Origin: Bradyrhizobium sp. RP6
GTDB taxonomy: Bacteria > Pseudomonadota > Alphaproteobacteria > Rhizobiales > Xanthobacteraceae
DNA: 64,000 nt
NCBI RefSeq assembly: GCF_003837805.1
Contig: NZ_RQIT01000004.1
Location: 124,001-188,000, forward strand
Direction of reading: 5' to 3'
The notes under the pieces were generated by a model, which searched no databases, was not told the DNA's origin, and worked only from the letters and a program-made list of their open reading frames with translations. Shown one piece after another: positions 17,380 to 26,040 of this stretch. The stretch's first letter is position 1. The number at the start of each line of letters is the position of its first letter. Both the position numbers and the translations under genes were made by a program.

Positions 17380-18060
17380 ATGCCGGCCACCGCCCTCAGC
17401 GTCAATCAGCCGCTTAGCCATAGAACGACCCAGGCGTCCCGCATGTCCGATCCATTCGCAGCCATGGCAGGACTGGTCGCAAGCGAGTTCTCCTACCACA
17501 AGGACGAAGAGATTTTTGGCGAAGACGAGCCGGCCGAATACGTTTACCAGGTCGTGTCGGGTTCCGTCAGGACGTACAAGCTGCTGTCGGACGGGCGGCG
17601 GCAGATCGGGTCATTCCATCTGCCCGGCGATGTCTTCGGCCTGGAGTCGGGAGCGAGCCACCGTCTCGCGGCAGAAGCGATCGTCGATACGACGGTGCGT
17701 CTCGTGAAGCGCGCGGCGCTCGAAAAGGCCGCAACCACCGACGTCCAGGTTGCGCGCAGATTGTGGAACATGACGGCCGCCGAGCTCAATCATGCCGAGG
17801 ATCACATGCTGCTGCTGGGCCGCAAGAACGCCATGGAGAAGGTTGCGGCGTTCCTTCTCGAAATGGATCGCCGGCTGGCGGGCGCGGGCATGCTGGCGCT
17901 CCCGATGTGCCGCCGGGATATCGGCGACTATCTCGGGCTGACGCTGGAGACGATTTCTCGCGCACTGTCCCAACTGCACAGCGGAGGCATTCTCGGCTTT
18001 TCCGGTGCCAGGCAGATCGTGCTGCGCAATCGAGAGCACCTCAGGGACATGAACGCCTGA
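17380..18060 (+). CDS. Crp/Fnr-family regulator, FixK-like
   Basis: A 226-residue Crp/Fnr transcription factor. The cyclic-nucleotide-like beta-roll covers about residues 33-115, a dimer helix 125-165 and a winged helix at 178-215 with recognition helix LTLETISRALSQLH. The N-terminal cysteines that hold the Fnr iron-sulphur cluster are absent, as in FixK. The only cysteine, C177 (LPMCRRDI), sits beside the HTH. A redox-reactive cysteine, C183, is known near the DNA-binding domain of B. diazoefficiens FixK2, and equivalence needs an alignment. AAAGGAG supports ATG 17380; ATG 17443 is an alternative. It probably reads the FixK-type boxes found throughout this region. Confidence 0.88.
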   Translation: MPATALSVNQPLSHRTTQASRMSDPFAAMAGLVASEFSYHKDEEIFGEDEPAEYVYQVVSGSVRTYKLLSDGRRQIGSFHLPGDVFGLESGASHRLAAEAIVDTTVRLVKRAALEKAATTDVQVARRLWNMTAAELNHAEDHMLLLGRKNAMEKVAAFLLEMDRRLAGAGMLALPMCRRDIGDYLGLTLETISRALSQLHSGGILGFSGARQIVLRNREHLRDMNA

Positions 18061-18069
18061 TCGCGCACT

Positions 18070-18083
18070 TTGAGCTGGATCAA
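18070..18083. promoter_or_regulatory. FixK/FNR-type box without an obvious target gene
   Basis: TTGAGCTGGATCAA, directly after the regulator stop. No convincing start codon lies 50-70 nt away on either strand; the next supported gene begins 341 nt downstream. Confidence 0.6.
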
Positions 18084-18424
18084 GACATGTTGGTGACACT
18101 GATTATAGCGTTATATCGGCATCGGGAACGCTTTCTGAGGTACCGCTGCCGGAAGGAGCGAAATTCGGATTCCTAGGCATTCCGGGCGCTGCCTTCATAC
18201 ACAGGTGCAGAAGACCGCGAGCATGGAGCAGGCCGGAGAGCGGCTCCGCCGGAGAGTTCGATGGAACGAAAGTCGGCAACGCGGGTTTGTTGGACGAGCT
18301 CGGACCCTAGATGGAAAAACCAAGCGAACAATCGGCCTCGGCGCTCCCATGGAGCCCGGGGCCGATTTGCGTCGAAGCCATAGGATCGCCCGGGCAAAGG
18401 AGTACGCCGATCAGGAGAGCCGAC
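18084..18424. other. Leader or spacer after the orphan FixK box
   Basis: Open frames here (starting at 18087, 18223 and 18311) lack ribosome sites and family features. The stretch may be a long 5' leader of the 18425 gene or may encode a small RNA. No terminator-like hairpin with a T-tract was recognised. Confidence 0.35.
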
Positions 18425-18718
18425 ATGCTTGCCGACATTCATACCGACGATCTCACCGCTGCCGTACGCTACGCACTGGAGTCGACCCGCGCGACGACTG
18501 TTTGCCCCTTCCACCGCGACGTGATCATCCGTATCGGAGATGACGCCGCCGAGAGCCACGCCTTCGAGCGCGCCAAGCGGATGGTCAGACCTGACGGCAC
18601 GAATTGGGAGAAAGAAGCTCTGAGGACGGAGCTTGGCCATCAGCTCGGAGCAGCCGCGGACGGCCGCTGCCCCAAATGCGATCCGGCGGCCTCGGGGCAT
18701 CCAGCCCGGCGCGGGTGA
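18425..18718 (+). CDS. Conserved small protein with two Cys pairs
   Basis: A 97-residue cytoplasmic protein of unknown function. AGGAGAG lies 5 nt upstream of ATG 18425, which fixes the start inside a longer frame. Features are TTVCPFHRDVIIRIGDDAAE, a helical centre, and GRCPKCDPA near the C-terminus. The CPFH and CPKC pairs could form a zinc site. It follows the FixK-like regulator and an orphan FixK-type box, so low-oxygen control is possible. Confidence 0.65.
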   Translation: MLADIHTDDLTAAVRYALESTRATTVCPFHRDVIIRIGDDAAESHAFERAKRMVRPDGTNWEKEALRTELGHQLGAAADGRCPKCDPAASGHPARRG

Positions 18719-18791
18719 ACCGGATCAGGCTGATGGAACTGTTCCTTATCCTGAACAGTGCGCGCAGCCCTCTCCAGAGGCCAGAATTCCC

Positions 18792-18971
18792 GTGAAGCTG
18801 ACAAAGCCGACCGACTCCATCATCCGTGGGGGATCGCGGACGGATAGTCCGTCGGCGGACGAAGGCGATAATGGTCAGCTTTCGCCATCGGCCGAGAGGC
18901 GTCAGGTCATCGACGAGTACGCCGACAATCTGAGGAAGATCATCCGAAGACTTCTCGGAAGGCTGAACTGA
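18792..18971 (+). CDS. Small hypothetical protein (GTG start)
   Basis: A possible 59-residue protein from GTG 18792, with GAGG about a dozen bases upstream. The C-terminal half (AERRQVIDEYADNLRKIIRR) is a plausible amphipathic basic helix. The first half is Ser/Asp-rich. No family recognised. It lies 73 bases after the Cys-pair protein on the same strand and could be co-transcribed. Confidence 0.4.
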   Translation: MKLTKPTDSIIRGGSRTDSPSADEGDNGQLSPSAERRQVIDEYADNLRKIIRRLLGRLN

Positions 18972-19065
18972 TCCCGCTCAGGCGCTTCGCGGCAAGACAC
19001 CAATTTCGAATTGACGGTCGGCGGCTTTGGAGAGACCGCCCGCGGGCGGGGGGGAACGCGAAAGC

Positions 19066-19079
19066 TTGATTCAGCTCAA
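19066..19079. promoter_or_regulatory. FixK/FNR-type box (cytochrome c gene)
   Basis: TTGATTCAGCTCAA, 54 nt upstream of ATG 19134. Confidence 0.75.
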
Positions 19080-19133
19080 GCGCAGGGAACGCGAGCCTGA
19101 TAGTAAAGGGCGAAATTGACAGGGAATGCTCGG

Positions 19134-19619
19134 ATGACGCTAAAATATTGGTGTGCGGTTCTCGCGGTTTCGGTGGGTGCGGTCACGTCCGCGATTGCTC
19201 AGTCCGACTTTCCGCCGTCCGCGAGCGCGAAGCAGGAGGCGCCTCGCCTCGTCGAGGTCATGGGCATGGCGCAGGTTGAGCATCTCAAGCTGTGGTATGC
19301 GGGCAAGGCGAAGAACTGGGACCTGGCCGCGTATGAACTGCGGCAGCTGACGAACAGCCTGGCCGAAGCAGCCATCTTCTATCCGGCGGTGCCCGTCAGC
19401 AACGTCACAACGATGAGGGAGCCGCTGCTCTCGGTCGCCGACGCGATCACGGCGGCAGATGATCGCAAGTTCGTCGCCTCCATGCGCGCGCTGACCGACG
19501 GCTGCAACGCCTGCCATACCGCAATGGGCCGCGGCTTCGTGACCATCGCCATTCCAACCGGCGGCCAACCACCTGCCAACCAGATCTTTTCGCCATCGCC
19601 GAACAGCCGGAAAAAATGA
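19134..19619 (+). CDS. Periplasmic mono-heme c-type cytochrome
   Basis: A 161-residue exported protein: signal peptide to about residue 22 (ATSAIAQ region), then a helical domain with HLKLWYAGKAKNWDLAAYEL and a single heme-binding CNACH (124-128). AGGGA 8 nt upstream supports the ATG at 19134. The same LWxAGK-NWxLAxYEL block occurs in the diheme protein at 34942, so the two are paralogues. Probably a c'-like or c556-like electron carrier, or an O2/NO-interacting heme protein, made under low oxygen through the adjacent FixK-type box. Confidence 0.82.
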   Translation: MTLKYWCAVLAVSVGAVTSAIAQSDFPPSASAKQEAPRLVEVMGMAQVEHLKLWYAGKAKNWDLAAYELRQLTNSLAEAAIFYPAVPVSNVTTMREPLLSVADAITAADDRKFVASMRALTDGCNACHTAMGRGFVTIAIPTGGQPPANQIFSPSPNSRKK

Positions 19620-19664
19620 TGCGCTGAAGTAGCGCAGCTCGGAACATCAGCACGAGGAGGTGAC

Positions 19665-19871
19665 ATGTCGGCAGTCAGCTTTGCGCTCAGTCGCGCCCAC
19701 AGCAGGAATATCGAGCGCTATCATCGCTTGCTGAAGACGCATCTCACCGACGTCGAGCGCAACTACATCGAGTGGCGCCTGTTGCATGAGCAGGCCGCCC
19801 TCGCCGCGATCGAGCCGTCGCATCAGGACGGTGCTCACGCAGACGCAGGTCGTGCTGTGTCCGTCTATTAG
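19665..19871 (+). CDS. Small helical protein upstream of MgtA-type ATPase
   Basis: A 68-residue protein with a very strong ribosome site (GGAGGTGAC before ATG). The core NIERYHRLLKTHLTDVERNY is a likely helix; the last 20 residues look unstructured. No known domain. Its stop codon overlaps the ribosome site of the following membrane peptide. It lies between the cytochrome gene (45 bases upstream) and the ATPase region and is probably part of the low-oxygen transcript. Confidence 0.7.
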   Translation: MSAVSFALSRAHSRNIERYHRLLKTHLTDVERNYIEWRLLHEQAALAAIEPSHQDGAHADAGRAVSVY

Positions 19872-19882
19872 GAGTGCGGGGC

Positions 19883-19990
19883 GTGGCTGGCATGAGCTGG
19901 AGAATTGCAGCCTCGGTCGCGGGCGTCGGGTGTGCGCTGCTTTCTGCCTTCGCGGCCTTCTGGATCGGACTGGCGCTGTTGGGATATTAG
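19883..19990 (+). CDS. 35-residue single-span membrane peptide
   Basis: A micro-gene read from GTG 19883 (or ATG 19892), giving a short N-terminus and one hydrophobic helix (GCALLSAFAAFWIGLALLGY). AGGAG overlaps the stop of the preceding gene, so translation is probably coupled. The FixK-type box of the P-type ATPase lies just after its stop. Single-span peptides next to P-type ATPases (KdpF, MgtR and similar) often bind and modulate the pump; that role is only an inference here. Confidence 0.6.
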   Translation: MAGMSWRIAASVAGVGCALLSAFAAFWIGLALLGY

Positions 19991-20012
19991 GCTCGTACGC
20001 CTTGGAGCCGAG

Positions 20013-20026
20013 TTGAGCTGCATCAA
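20013..20026. promoter_or_regulatory. FixK/FNR-type box (MgtA-type ATPase)
   Basis: TTGAGCTGCATCAA, 65 nt upstream of ATG 20092. Confidence 0.75.
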
Positions 20027-20091
20027 CCCAGGCGTCGAATAGCCTCTTACCCTCGTCTGGCCCAGATGTCAGTGACCGGCGAGCCCTCCCA

Positions 20092-22632
20092 ATGATCGCG
20101 CAATCCATTCCGGCCGAGACGTTGGTTGCCGAGTTCTGGCAAGCGCCAAAGGACGAGCTCTGCCGCACACTCGGCTCAGGTCCGGGAGGCCTGACACAGA
20201 CCGAAGCGAACCGAAGGCTGGCGATCTTCGGAGCAAACCACGCCGACGCCTCCCAAAGCCGGTCTGCCCTGCGCAAGCTCGGCCAACGCCTCTGGAATCC
20301 GCTGATTGCGATGCTGCTGGCGGCTGCGCTCGTATCCGGGCTGAGCGGCGACATCGGCAGTTTTGCCATCATCGCGACCGTGCTGTCCCTGTCTATCACG
20401 CTCGATATCGTTCAGGAGCATCGCGCCGAGCGGACGGCCGAAGCGTTGCGGGAATCCGTCGCCATTCAGGCCGACGTCATCAGGGACGGAAGGGACAGGA
20501 CCGTTTCGGTGACGGCTCTCGTCCCCGGGGACGTCGTGAAACTCCGCATCGGCGATCTGATACCGGCTGATGGCATCGTCCTCGATGCCCAGGAACTGCA
20601 TGTTAATGAAGCCCTGATGACGGGCGAACCGTTTCCGGCCTTCAAGACGGACGCTTCCTGCTCGGCGGCATTGCCGGCGGATGCCACAAACGCCCTGTTC
20701 GCAGGGACCAGCACCGTGGGCGGAAGCGGCAAGATGCTGGTCGTGAGGACCGGAAGCCGGACGCGCTTCGGCGCGATCGCCGCGGCAATGGCCACCAACG
20801 CGCCGCCGACCGCTCTCGAAGAGGGCGTCCGAAGGCTCGGAGTGCTGATCCTTCGACTGACTCTCTTTCTCACCCTCTTTGTGCTGATGGCTCATCTCGT
20901 CGCGCAACGTCCCGCAATGGAGTCCTTCCTCTTCGCGGTCGCGCTCGCCGTCGGCCTGACACCCGAGCTGCTGCCCATGGTGATGACGGTGACACTCGCC
21001 CGTGGCGCGCTGCGCATGGCGAAGCGAAAAGTCATCGTCAAGCGACTGTCCGCCATTCACGACCTCGGCGCGATGGACACGCTTTGCGTCGACAAGACCG
21101 GCACGTTGACGGAAGCCAGGATCACGCTGGAGGCGCATATCGATCCGCAGGATCGGCCCAGCGATCGCGTGCTGGGCTTCGCGCACCTGAACAGCACATT
21201 CCAGGCTGGTGTCCGAAGCCCTCTCGACGACGCGATCCTGGCAGCGAGCCGTGATGGCCCGGACGGCTGGATCCGGCTTTCGGAAGTCCCGTTCGACTTC
21301 GAGCGGAGGTGCTTGTCCGTCCTCGTCGCAAGGCAGGATGAGCACATGCTGATCGCAAAGGGAGCTCCGGAATCCATCCTGGCCCGCTGCGCCGCCGTCG
21401 AGATCGATGGCCTCACTCATCCGCTCGACGCCGCATGGCAACGGAAGATGGCGGACATCCAGACTCGATATGCGCGCGACGGCTTCCGGCTTCTTGCCGT
21501 CGCCATCAGGTCCATTCCGGCCGGGCAACGGACGATTGCCGTCGGGGACGAGACCAATCTGACCATGCTCGGCTTCTGTGTCTTCGCCGATCCGCCGAAG
21601 CGGGATGCGGCCTCGGCGATCGAAGCGCTCACCTCGCTCGGCGTGACGATAAAAATCCTCTCGGGTGACCATGACGCCGTGGTCTCGCATGTCGCGCGAA
21701 CGGTCGGTCTTCCGTCGGAGCGCGTCATGACCGGAGCCGAGATCTCCGGCCTCACCGATGCCGCGCTCGTCGCCCGGGTCGACGACGTCGATCTCTTTGC
21801 CCGGATCGACCCCGATCAGAAGCGACGGATCATTGCCGCACTTCGCCACCGCAATCACGTCGTCGGCTTCATGGGAGACGGCGTCAATGACGCGCCGGCG
21901 ATTCACGCAGCTCATGTCGGCATATCCGTCACGGGCGCGACCGAGGTCGCCCGCGCAGCCGCCGACATGATCCTGGTGACTCCCGACCTGTCAGTGCTTG
22001 CGGCCGGCGTGCGCGAAGGCCGCAGAACCTTTGCCAACATCCTGAAATATGTCCGAATGGGAACGAGCTCGAATTTCGGCAACATGCTTTCAATGGCCCT
22101 GGCGTCGATCGTTCTTCCATTCCTGCCGTTGCTGCCACTGCAGATCCTGCTGAACAATCTGATCTACGATCTCTCCGAAATCGGGATCCCGTTCGACGAG
22201 GTCGACCGCGAAGACGTTGCCCAGCCCGAAACGTGGAACATGGCCGGCATCCTGCGCTTCTCCATCATCATGGGAATGGCGTCCTCCCTGTTCGATGCGA
22301 TCACCTTCGTCGTTCTCCTCGGGGTGTTCGAGGCGGATGCGGCACTGTTTCGAACCGGGTGGTTCCTGGAATCGATACTCACCCAGATCCTGGTCATCTT
22401 CGTCATCCGGTCTCGCCGCATGCCGTGGCGCGCGAACCGCCCTCACAACATCTTGATCGCGACGTCTGTCGGCGCCCTTCTCGCCGGGCTGGCGCTTGCG
22501 CTCGGTCCGTGGCGCGGGCTGTTTGGCTTTACCGCGCTTTCAGGAGGAATAGTTGCGGCGATCATTGCCATCGCAGCTGCCTATCTGATCTCGGCGAACG
22601 TCGCCAAACGCCTGGCAATCTCGGAGCGTTGA
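20092..22632 (+). CDS. mgtA: P3B-type (MgtA-like) cation-transporting ATPase
   Basis: An 846-residue P-type ATPase. It has the N-terminal cation ATPase domain, TGEP near 177-180, GLTPELLPM in transmembrane helix 4, VDKTGTLT with D334, and MGDGVNDAPA. The segment GALRMAKRKVIVKRLSAIHD ahead of the DKTGT motif, and the later LNSTFQAG, match MgtA/MgtB Mg2+ importers rather than Ca2+ or heavy-metal pumps. It is slightly shorter than E. coli MgtA (898). It would import Mg2+ (or a related cation) across the inner membrane. The FixK-type box suggests induction by low oxygen rather than, or besides, PhoP-type Mg2+ starvation control. Confidence 0.85.
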   Translation: MIAQSIPAETLVAEFWQAPKDELCRTLGSGPGGLTQTEANRRLAIFGANHADASQSRSALRKLGQRLWNPLIAMLLAAALVSGLSGDIGSFAIIATVLSLSITLDIVQEHRAERTAEALRESVAIQADVIRDGRDRTVSVTALVPGDVVKLRIGDLIPADGIVLDAQELHVNEALMTGEPFPAFKTDASCSAALPADATNALFAGTSTVGGSGKMLVVRTGSRTRFGAIAAAMATNAPPTALEEGVRRLGVLILRLTLFLTLFVLMAHLVAQRPAMESFLFAVALAVGLTPELLPMVMTVTLARGALRMAKRKVIVKRLSAIHDLGAMDTLCVDKTGTLTEARITLEAHIDPQDRPSDRVLGFAHLNSTFQAGVRSPLDDAILAASRDGPDGWIRLSEVPFDFERRCLSVLVARQDEHMLIAKGAPESILARCAAVEIDGLTHPLDAAWQRKMADIQTRYARDGFRLLAVAIRSIPAGQRTIAVGDETNLTMLGFCVFADPPKRDAASAIEALTSLGVTIKILSGDHDAVVSHVARTVGLPSERVMTGAEISGLTDAALVARVDDVDLFARIDPDQKRRIIAALRHRNHVVGFMGDGVNDAPAIHAAHVGISVTGATEVARAAADMILVTPDLSVLAAGVREGRRTFANILKYVRMGTSSNFGNMLSMALASIVLPFLPLLPLQILLNNLIYDLSEIGIPFDEVDREDVAQPETWNMAGILRFSIIMGMASSLFDAITFVVLLGVFEADAALFRTGWFLESILTQILVIFVIRSRRMPWRANRPHNILIATSVGALLAGLALALGPWRGLFGFTALSGGIVAAIIAIAAAYLISANVAKRLAISER

Positions 22633-22710
22633 CAGACGGTCGATCTGAGCTGATGCCGCGCATGAGGCGACAACGCACCGATCGGAGCCGCATTCAGAAG
22701 GAGAGCAACC

Positions 22711-22899
22711 CTACCTTGGTGGCTGAAGACCCCGAGAGTTGACCCATTCGTCGAGGTGAGCCGCGACATCGGCTTCACGAACCTTCGCCTCCCGTTCGGG
22801 GCCAGGCTTCAGCCTGGCGGCCTGCTCGCGGAGTTATTCGGCCCACGCGGAAAGGCGCTCCTTGAACGATACGGTCTGCTTGACGTGCTCCCACTTCAC
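22711..22899 (-). pseudogene. Small conserved protein gene interrupted by an in-frame stop
   Basis: Reading from GTG 22899 (GGGAGG upstream) gives VKWEHVKQTVSFKERLSAWA, then a TAA at 22836-22834. The same frame continues with LREQAARLKPGPEREAKVRE and DVAAHLDEWVNSRGLQPPR to a stop at 22711. Both halves together match a common short Bradyrhizobium protein ending in LDEW..SPGLQPP. One base change in codon 22 appears to have inactivated it; a sequencing error would give the same picture. Confidence 0.65.
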
Positions 22900-23062
22900 A
22901 GTGCTTCCCCTCCCTTGCGGTCAGCACCTGTTGGACCCGGCGCGTCGGGTGAGGCTAGAAGTCGATCGGCCTGAGGCTTTGCGCCAAATCAATGAGCCGA
23001 CCGAATTCCGCGATGTGGGCGATGGACTCCGGCAGGGAGAGAAAGGCGCGCACGACATCCCT

Positions 23063-23290
23063 TTACCGGTGCTCAGGTCCCGTTTGATAAATCTGTTCGC
23101 GGTGAACTTCCCGGCCGCTCTCGTCGATGACGACGATCTGGAGCGCGGGATGGCCTTTCGGCTTCTCTCTGCGCATCTTGTCGGCGAGAATCTTGCTGTG
23201 TGCAATGGCGGCACCATCACTCACAAGCTCCAGTCCGGACCTATCCCGGACGGGCACGCCGTCCTTGATATCGAAATAGTAGGTGAGCAT
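23063..23290 (-). CDS. DUF6894-like small protein
   Basis: A 75-residue protein beginning MLTYYFDIKDGVPVRDRSGL, with VVIDESGREVHREQI near the C-terminus. This is the pattern of the DUF6894 family, small alpha/beta proteins abundant in Rhizobiales. The start at 23290 is chosen because family members begin with the MxxYYFDI strand; 24 additional bases are in frame upstream. Function unknown. It is separate from its neighbours. Confidence 0.7.
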   Translation of the reverse strand: MLTYYFDIKDGVPVRDRSGLELVSDGAAIAHSKILADKMRREKPKGHPALQIVVIDESGREVHREQIYQTGPEHR

Positions 23291-23639
23291 CGGCTGATTC
23301 CCGCGCCCCCACACAGCTTGACTGAAACAATCATCAGAAAAAAGAGCCGCCGAGATGCGGTGGGATGGACCTCGGCGGCGACTCGGGGACGTAACCGTGG
23401 GGTCGGGTTACGCAAATCGAATACTAACGAGCCCGCGAATCCCGGACTTGATCGGGCTCAACCAGATCTGCGGCAACATCTTCTTCGCGACGTGGATCAC
23501 CATTCAGGACGATCGCGGATATTCTGATTTACCACTTGCGTCCGCGTTACTATAATACCTTGCCGGCCGACCTACCAAAAACACGATCATCTTCGCCGCC
23601 TACCCTTGCGGTGGTAGTATTGGGTTACGGGAGTGCGTC
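23291..23639. other. Intergenic region, no gene seen
   Basis: About 350 bases with no supported gene. GGGAG near the right end is the ribosome site of the next gene. No FixK-type box was found here. Confidence 0.4.
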
Positions 23640-23978
23640 ATGCATCGCTACATCGCTCGGGCGAATGTCGACCATTACATCGCGCTATTGAACGGCGACG
23701 ACCTCACGCCTGACCGCCGGAGCGCCATCACCAAGATGCTGATCTCCGAAGAGGACGGGCTCGGTCATGATCTGGAGCAACTCGAGTTCTTCGAGCATCG
23801 AGCCGCAGCCGGACGCAAGCGCTTGGAGGACGTCACGCATCTGCGCGACGGTTTTGCTTTCGGAACGCCAGAACGAGGACGCGCGGAGGAGCTGCTGGTG
23901 AACATCGAGAATCTTCAGACTCTCCTGGAAGATGCGTGTCATCGCCTGCGCAGGAAGATCAACGCGCGCGGCCTCTGA
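23640..23978 (+). CDS. Conserved helical protein of unknown function
   Basis: A 112-residue cytoplasmic, highly helical protein (MHRYIARANVDHYIALLNGD opening; HDLEQLEFFEHRAAAGRKRL centre; two later helices). GGGAG lies 5 nt before the ATG. Short proteins with the same opening are, to my knowledge, frequent in Bradyrhizobium. No catalytic motif is seen. It converges on ftsH, whose stop is 65 bases away. Confidence 0.7.
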   Translation: MHRYIARANVDHYIALLNGDDLTPDRRSAITKMLISEEDGLGHDLEQLEFFEHRAAAGRKRLEDVTHLRDGFAFGTPERGRAEELLVNIENLQTLLEDACHRLRRKINARGL

Positions 23979-24042
23979 TGGCCTCGGCAGGCTTGATGCG
24001 AGCTCTTGCAAGGCGAGCCGCGGTCGTTCATGCGTGTCACGA

Positions 24043-25887
24043 TCACGCCGCGACCGGCTTGCTCTCCTCGCTGCGCTTGCCGAGCAGCGGCGCGAACTGC
24101 TCGGACGTCACCGTTTCGTTGGCGATCAACAATTCCACACCGGCGTCCAGGTCACCACGCCTCCGCTGGAGGATATCCCGGGCGCGGCGGTCGCCCTCCT
24201 CAATCAAATTGCGGACGGCGAGATCGATCTCGCGGCCCGTTGCCTCGGCAGCCCCGACGATCTTGTCCTGGGCCGCCCCGAGAAACGCTTGCGGCTTGGG
24301 CGCATAGGTGCGTTGCCCCACCGTCTCGTCCATGCCGTATTTGGTCACCATTTCAATCGCGACTTCGGTCGCACGCTGAAGATCGTCGGCGGCGCCGGTG
24401 GAGATCGCACCGTCGAAGATCAGACGCTCCGATGCGCGTCCCCCCATCAGCACCGCTATGCGGTTCTTGAGCTCCTCGATCGTCAGCAGGAACCTGTCCT
24501 CGGTCGGACGCTGGATGGTGTATCCCAATGCGCCGATCCCGCGCGGAATGATCGAGACCTTCTGCACCGGGTCGACGCCGGGCAGGCTGGCCGCAACGAG
24601 GGCATGGCCCATCTCATGATAGGCGACCCTGCGCCGTTCGTCCTTGCTGAGCACCCTGCTCTTCTTCTCGATGCCGGCCACGATCCGCTCGATCGCCGTG
24701 ACGAAATCATCGAACGTGACCTCCTCACCGCTCCGTCTGGTCGCGGCGATCGCCGCTTCGTTGATGAGGTTTGCGAGGTCGGCGCCGGTAAATCCGGTCG
24801 TGAGTCCCGCGACCTTGTCGAGGTCGACGTCCTTGCCCATACGGATCTTGCGGACGTGGACCTTGAGAATGGCGACGCGCCCGTTCTTGTCCGGCCGGTC
24901 AACCAGAACCTGCCGGTCGAAGCGGCCCGCGCGCAGCAGTGCGGGATCCAGGATCTCGGGGCGATTGGTGGCCGCCAGCAGGATGACGCCGGCGCTCGGG
25001 TCGAAGCCGTCAAGCTCGGACAGGAGCTGGTTGAGGGTCTGCTCCTTCTCGTCGTAACCTCCGAACGACAGCGGCCCGCGGCTGCGTCCCAGCGCATCGA
25101 GCTCGTCGACGAAGATGATGCACGGTGCCGCCTTTCGGGCCTGCTCGAACAGATCCCGGACGCGCGCCGCGCCGACACCAACGAACATCTCAACGAATTC
25201 CGAGCCCGAGATCGAGAAGAACGGAACACCGGCCTCTCCCGCCACGGCGCGGGCGAGCAGCGTCTTTCCCGTTCCCGGTGGTCCGACCAGCAATATTCCC
25301 TTGGGTACATGCGCCCCCAATCGGCCATAGCTCGTGGGGTCCTTGAGGAATGAAACGACTTCCTGGAGCTCGAACTTCGCCTCGTCCACTCCGGCGACAT
25401 CCGCGAAGGTGACCTTGATGTCCTTTTCGACATAGACCTTTGCGCGGGACTTGCCGATCGCCATCAGCCCGCCCAAGCCCTGGCCGCCTCCCATGCGGCG
25501 GCCGATCCAGAACCAGATCACGAAGAAGGCAATGACCGGAAAGATCCACGACAGCAAGCTCTGCAGCAGGCCGCCACTGGGAACGCCGGTCACACTCGTG
25601 CCTTTTGCCGCGAGCTTCTCGGCCAAAGCCATATCGACCCGCGCCGTGATGAATGCGGACTTTCCACTCGGAAGCGGTTCTTTCAATTTCCCCTGAATCA
25701 TGTCCGAGCCGACGGACACCTCGGCGATCTTGTCCTGCGCCAGCAGCTGCTCGAATTGGCTGTAGGGAATGGTTTCGATTGAACTGTACGTCGTGAGCCC
25801 GAACTGCAGCATGACGAGCAGCAGGCCGCCTGCCAACACAGCGGCCATGACCATGGTCTGATTCCGTGAACCTTGATCGGACTCCAC
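24043..25887 (-). CDS. ftsH: ATP-dependent zinc metalloprotease FtsH
   Basis: A 614-residue membrane AAA+ protease. Transmembrane helices lie at about 11-31 and 108-128. The AAA domain has Walker A GPPGTGKT (202-209), [11 protein letters not shown] and the second region of homology [20 protein letters not shown]. The peptidase has HEMGH. It degrades membrane and regulatory proteins from the cytoplasmic face. The C-terminus is short and the gene stands alone under a FixK-type box. It is therefore probably a second, low-oxygen-specific FtsH rather than the housekeeping copy; that needs the rest of the genome. Confidence 0.93.
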   Translation of the reverse strand: MESDQGSRNQTMVMAAVLAGGLLLVMLQFGLTTYSSIETIPYSQFEQLLAQDKIAEVSVGSDMIQGKLKEPLPSGKSAFITARVDMALAEKLAAKGTSVTGVPSGGLLQSLLSWIFPVIAFFVIWFWIGRRMGGGQGLGGLMAIGKSRAKVYVEKDIKVTFADVAGVDEAKFELQEVVSFLKDPTSYGRLGAHVPKGILLVGPPGTGKTLLARAVAGEAGVPFFSISGSEFVEMFVGVGAARVRDLFEQARKAAPCIIFVDELDALGRSRGPLSFGGYDEKEQTLNQLLSELDGFDPSAGVILLAATNRPEILDPALLRAGRFDRQVLVDRPDKNGRVAILKVHVRKIRMGKDVDLDKVAGLTTGFTGADLANLINEAAIAATRRSGEEVTFDDFVTAIERIVAGIEKKSRVLSKDERRRVAYHEMGHALVAASLPGVDPVQKVSIIPRGIGALGYTIQRPTEDRFLLTIEELKNRIAVLMGGRASERLIFDGAISTGAADDLQRATEVAIEMVTKYGMDETVGQRTYAPKPQAFLGAAQDKIVGAAEATGREIDLAVRNLIEEGDRRARDILQRRRGDLDAGVELLIANETVTSEQFAPLLGKRSEESKPVAA

Positions 25888-25948
25888 TCTGCTTCTCCCA
25901 TCACCGTCGGCTGCGCCGTGAATGGTAATGGAGAACGGCGACCTCTGC

Positions 25949-25962
25949 TTGATTCAGGTCAA
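25949..25962. promoter_or_regulatory. FixK/FNR-type box (ftsH)
   Basis: TTGATTCAGGTCAA, 61 nt upstream of the minus-strand start at 25887. Confidence 0.75.
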
Positions 25963-26040
25963 CACGGCGGTCCCACACGACCGGGCCGATGAGTTCGACA
26001 GGACTGACGGCACATGACGCTTGCGCAGGATTCCCACCAT

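Noticed and set aside
22652..22741. A 29-codon plus-strand frame after the MgtA-type ATPase
   Set aside because: It is antisense to the interrupted small gene at 22711-22899, has no ribosome site and is very basic.
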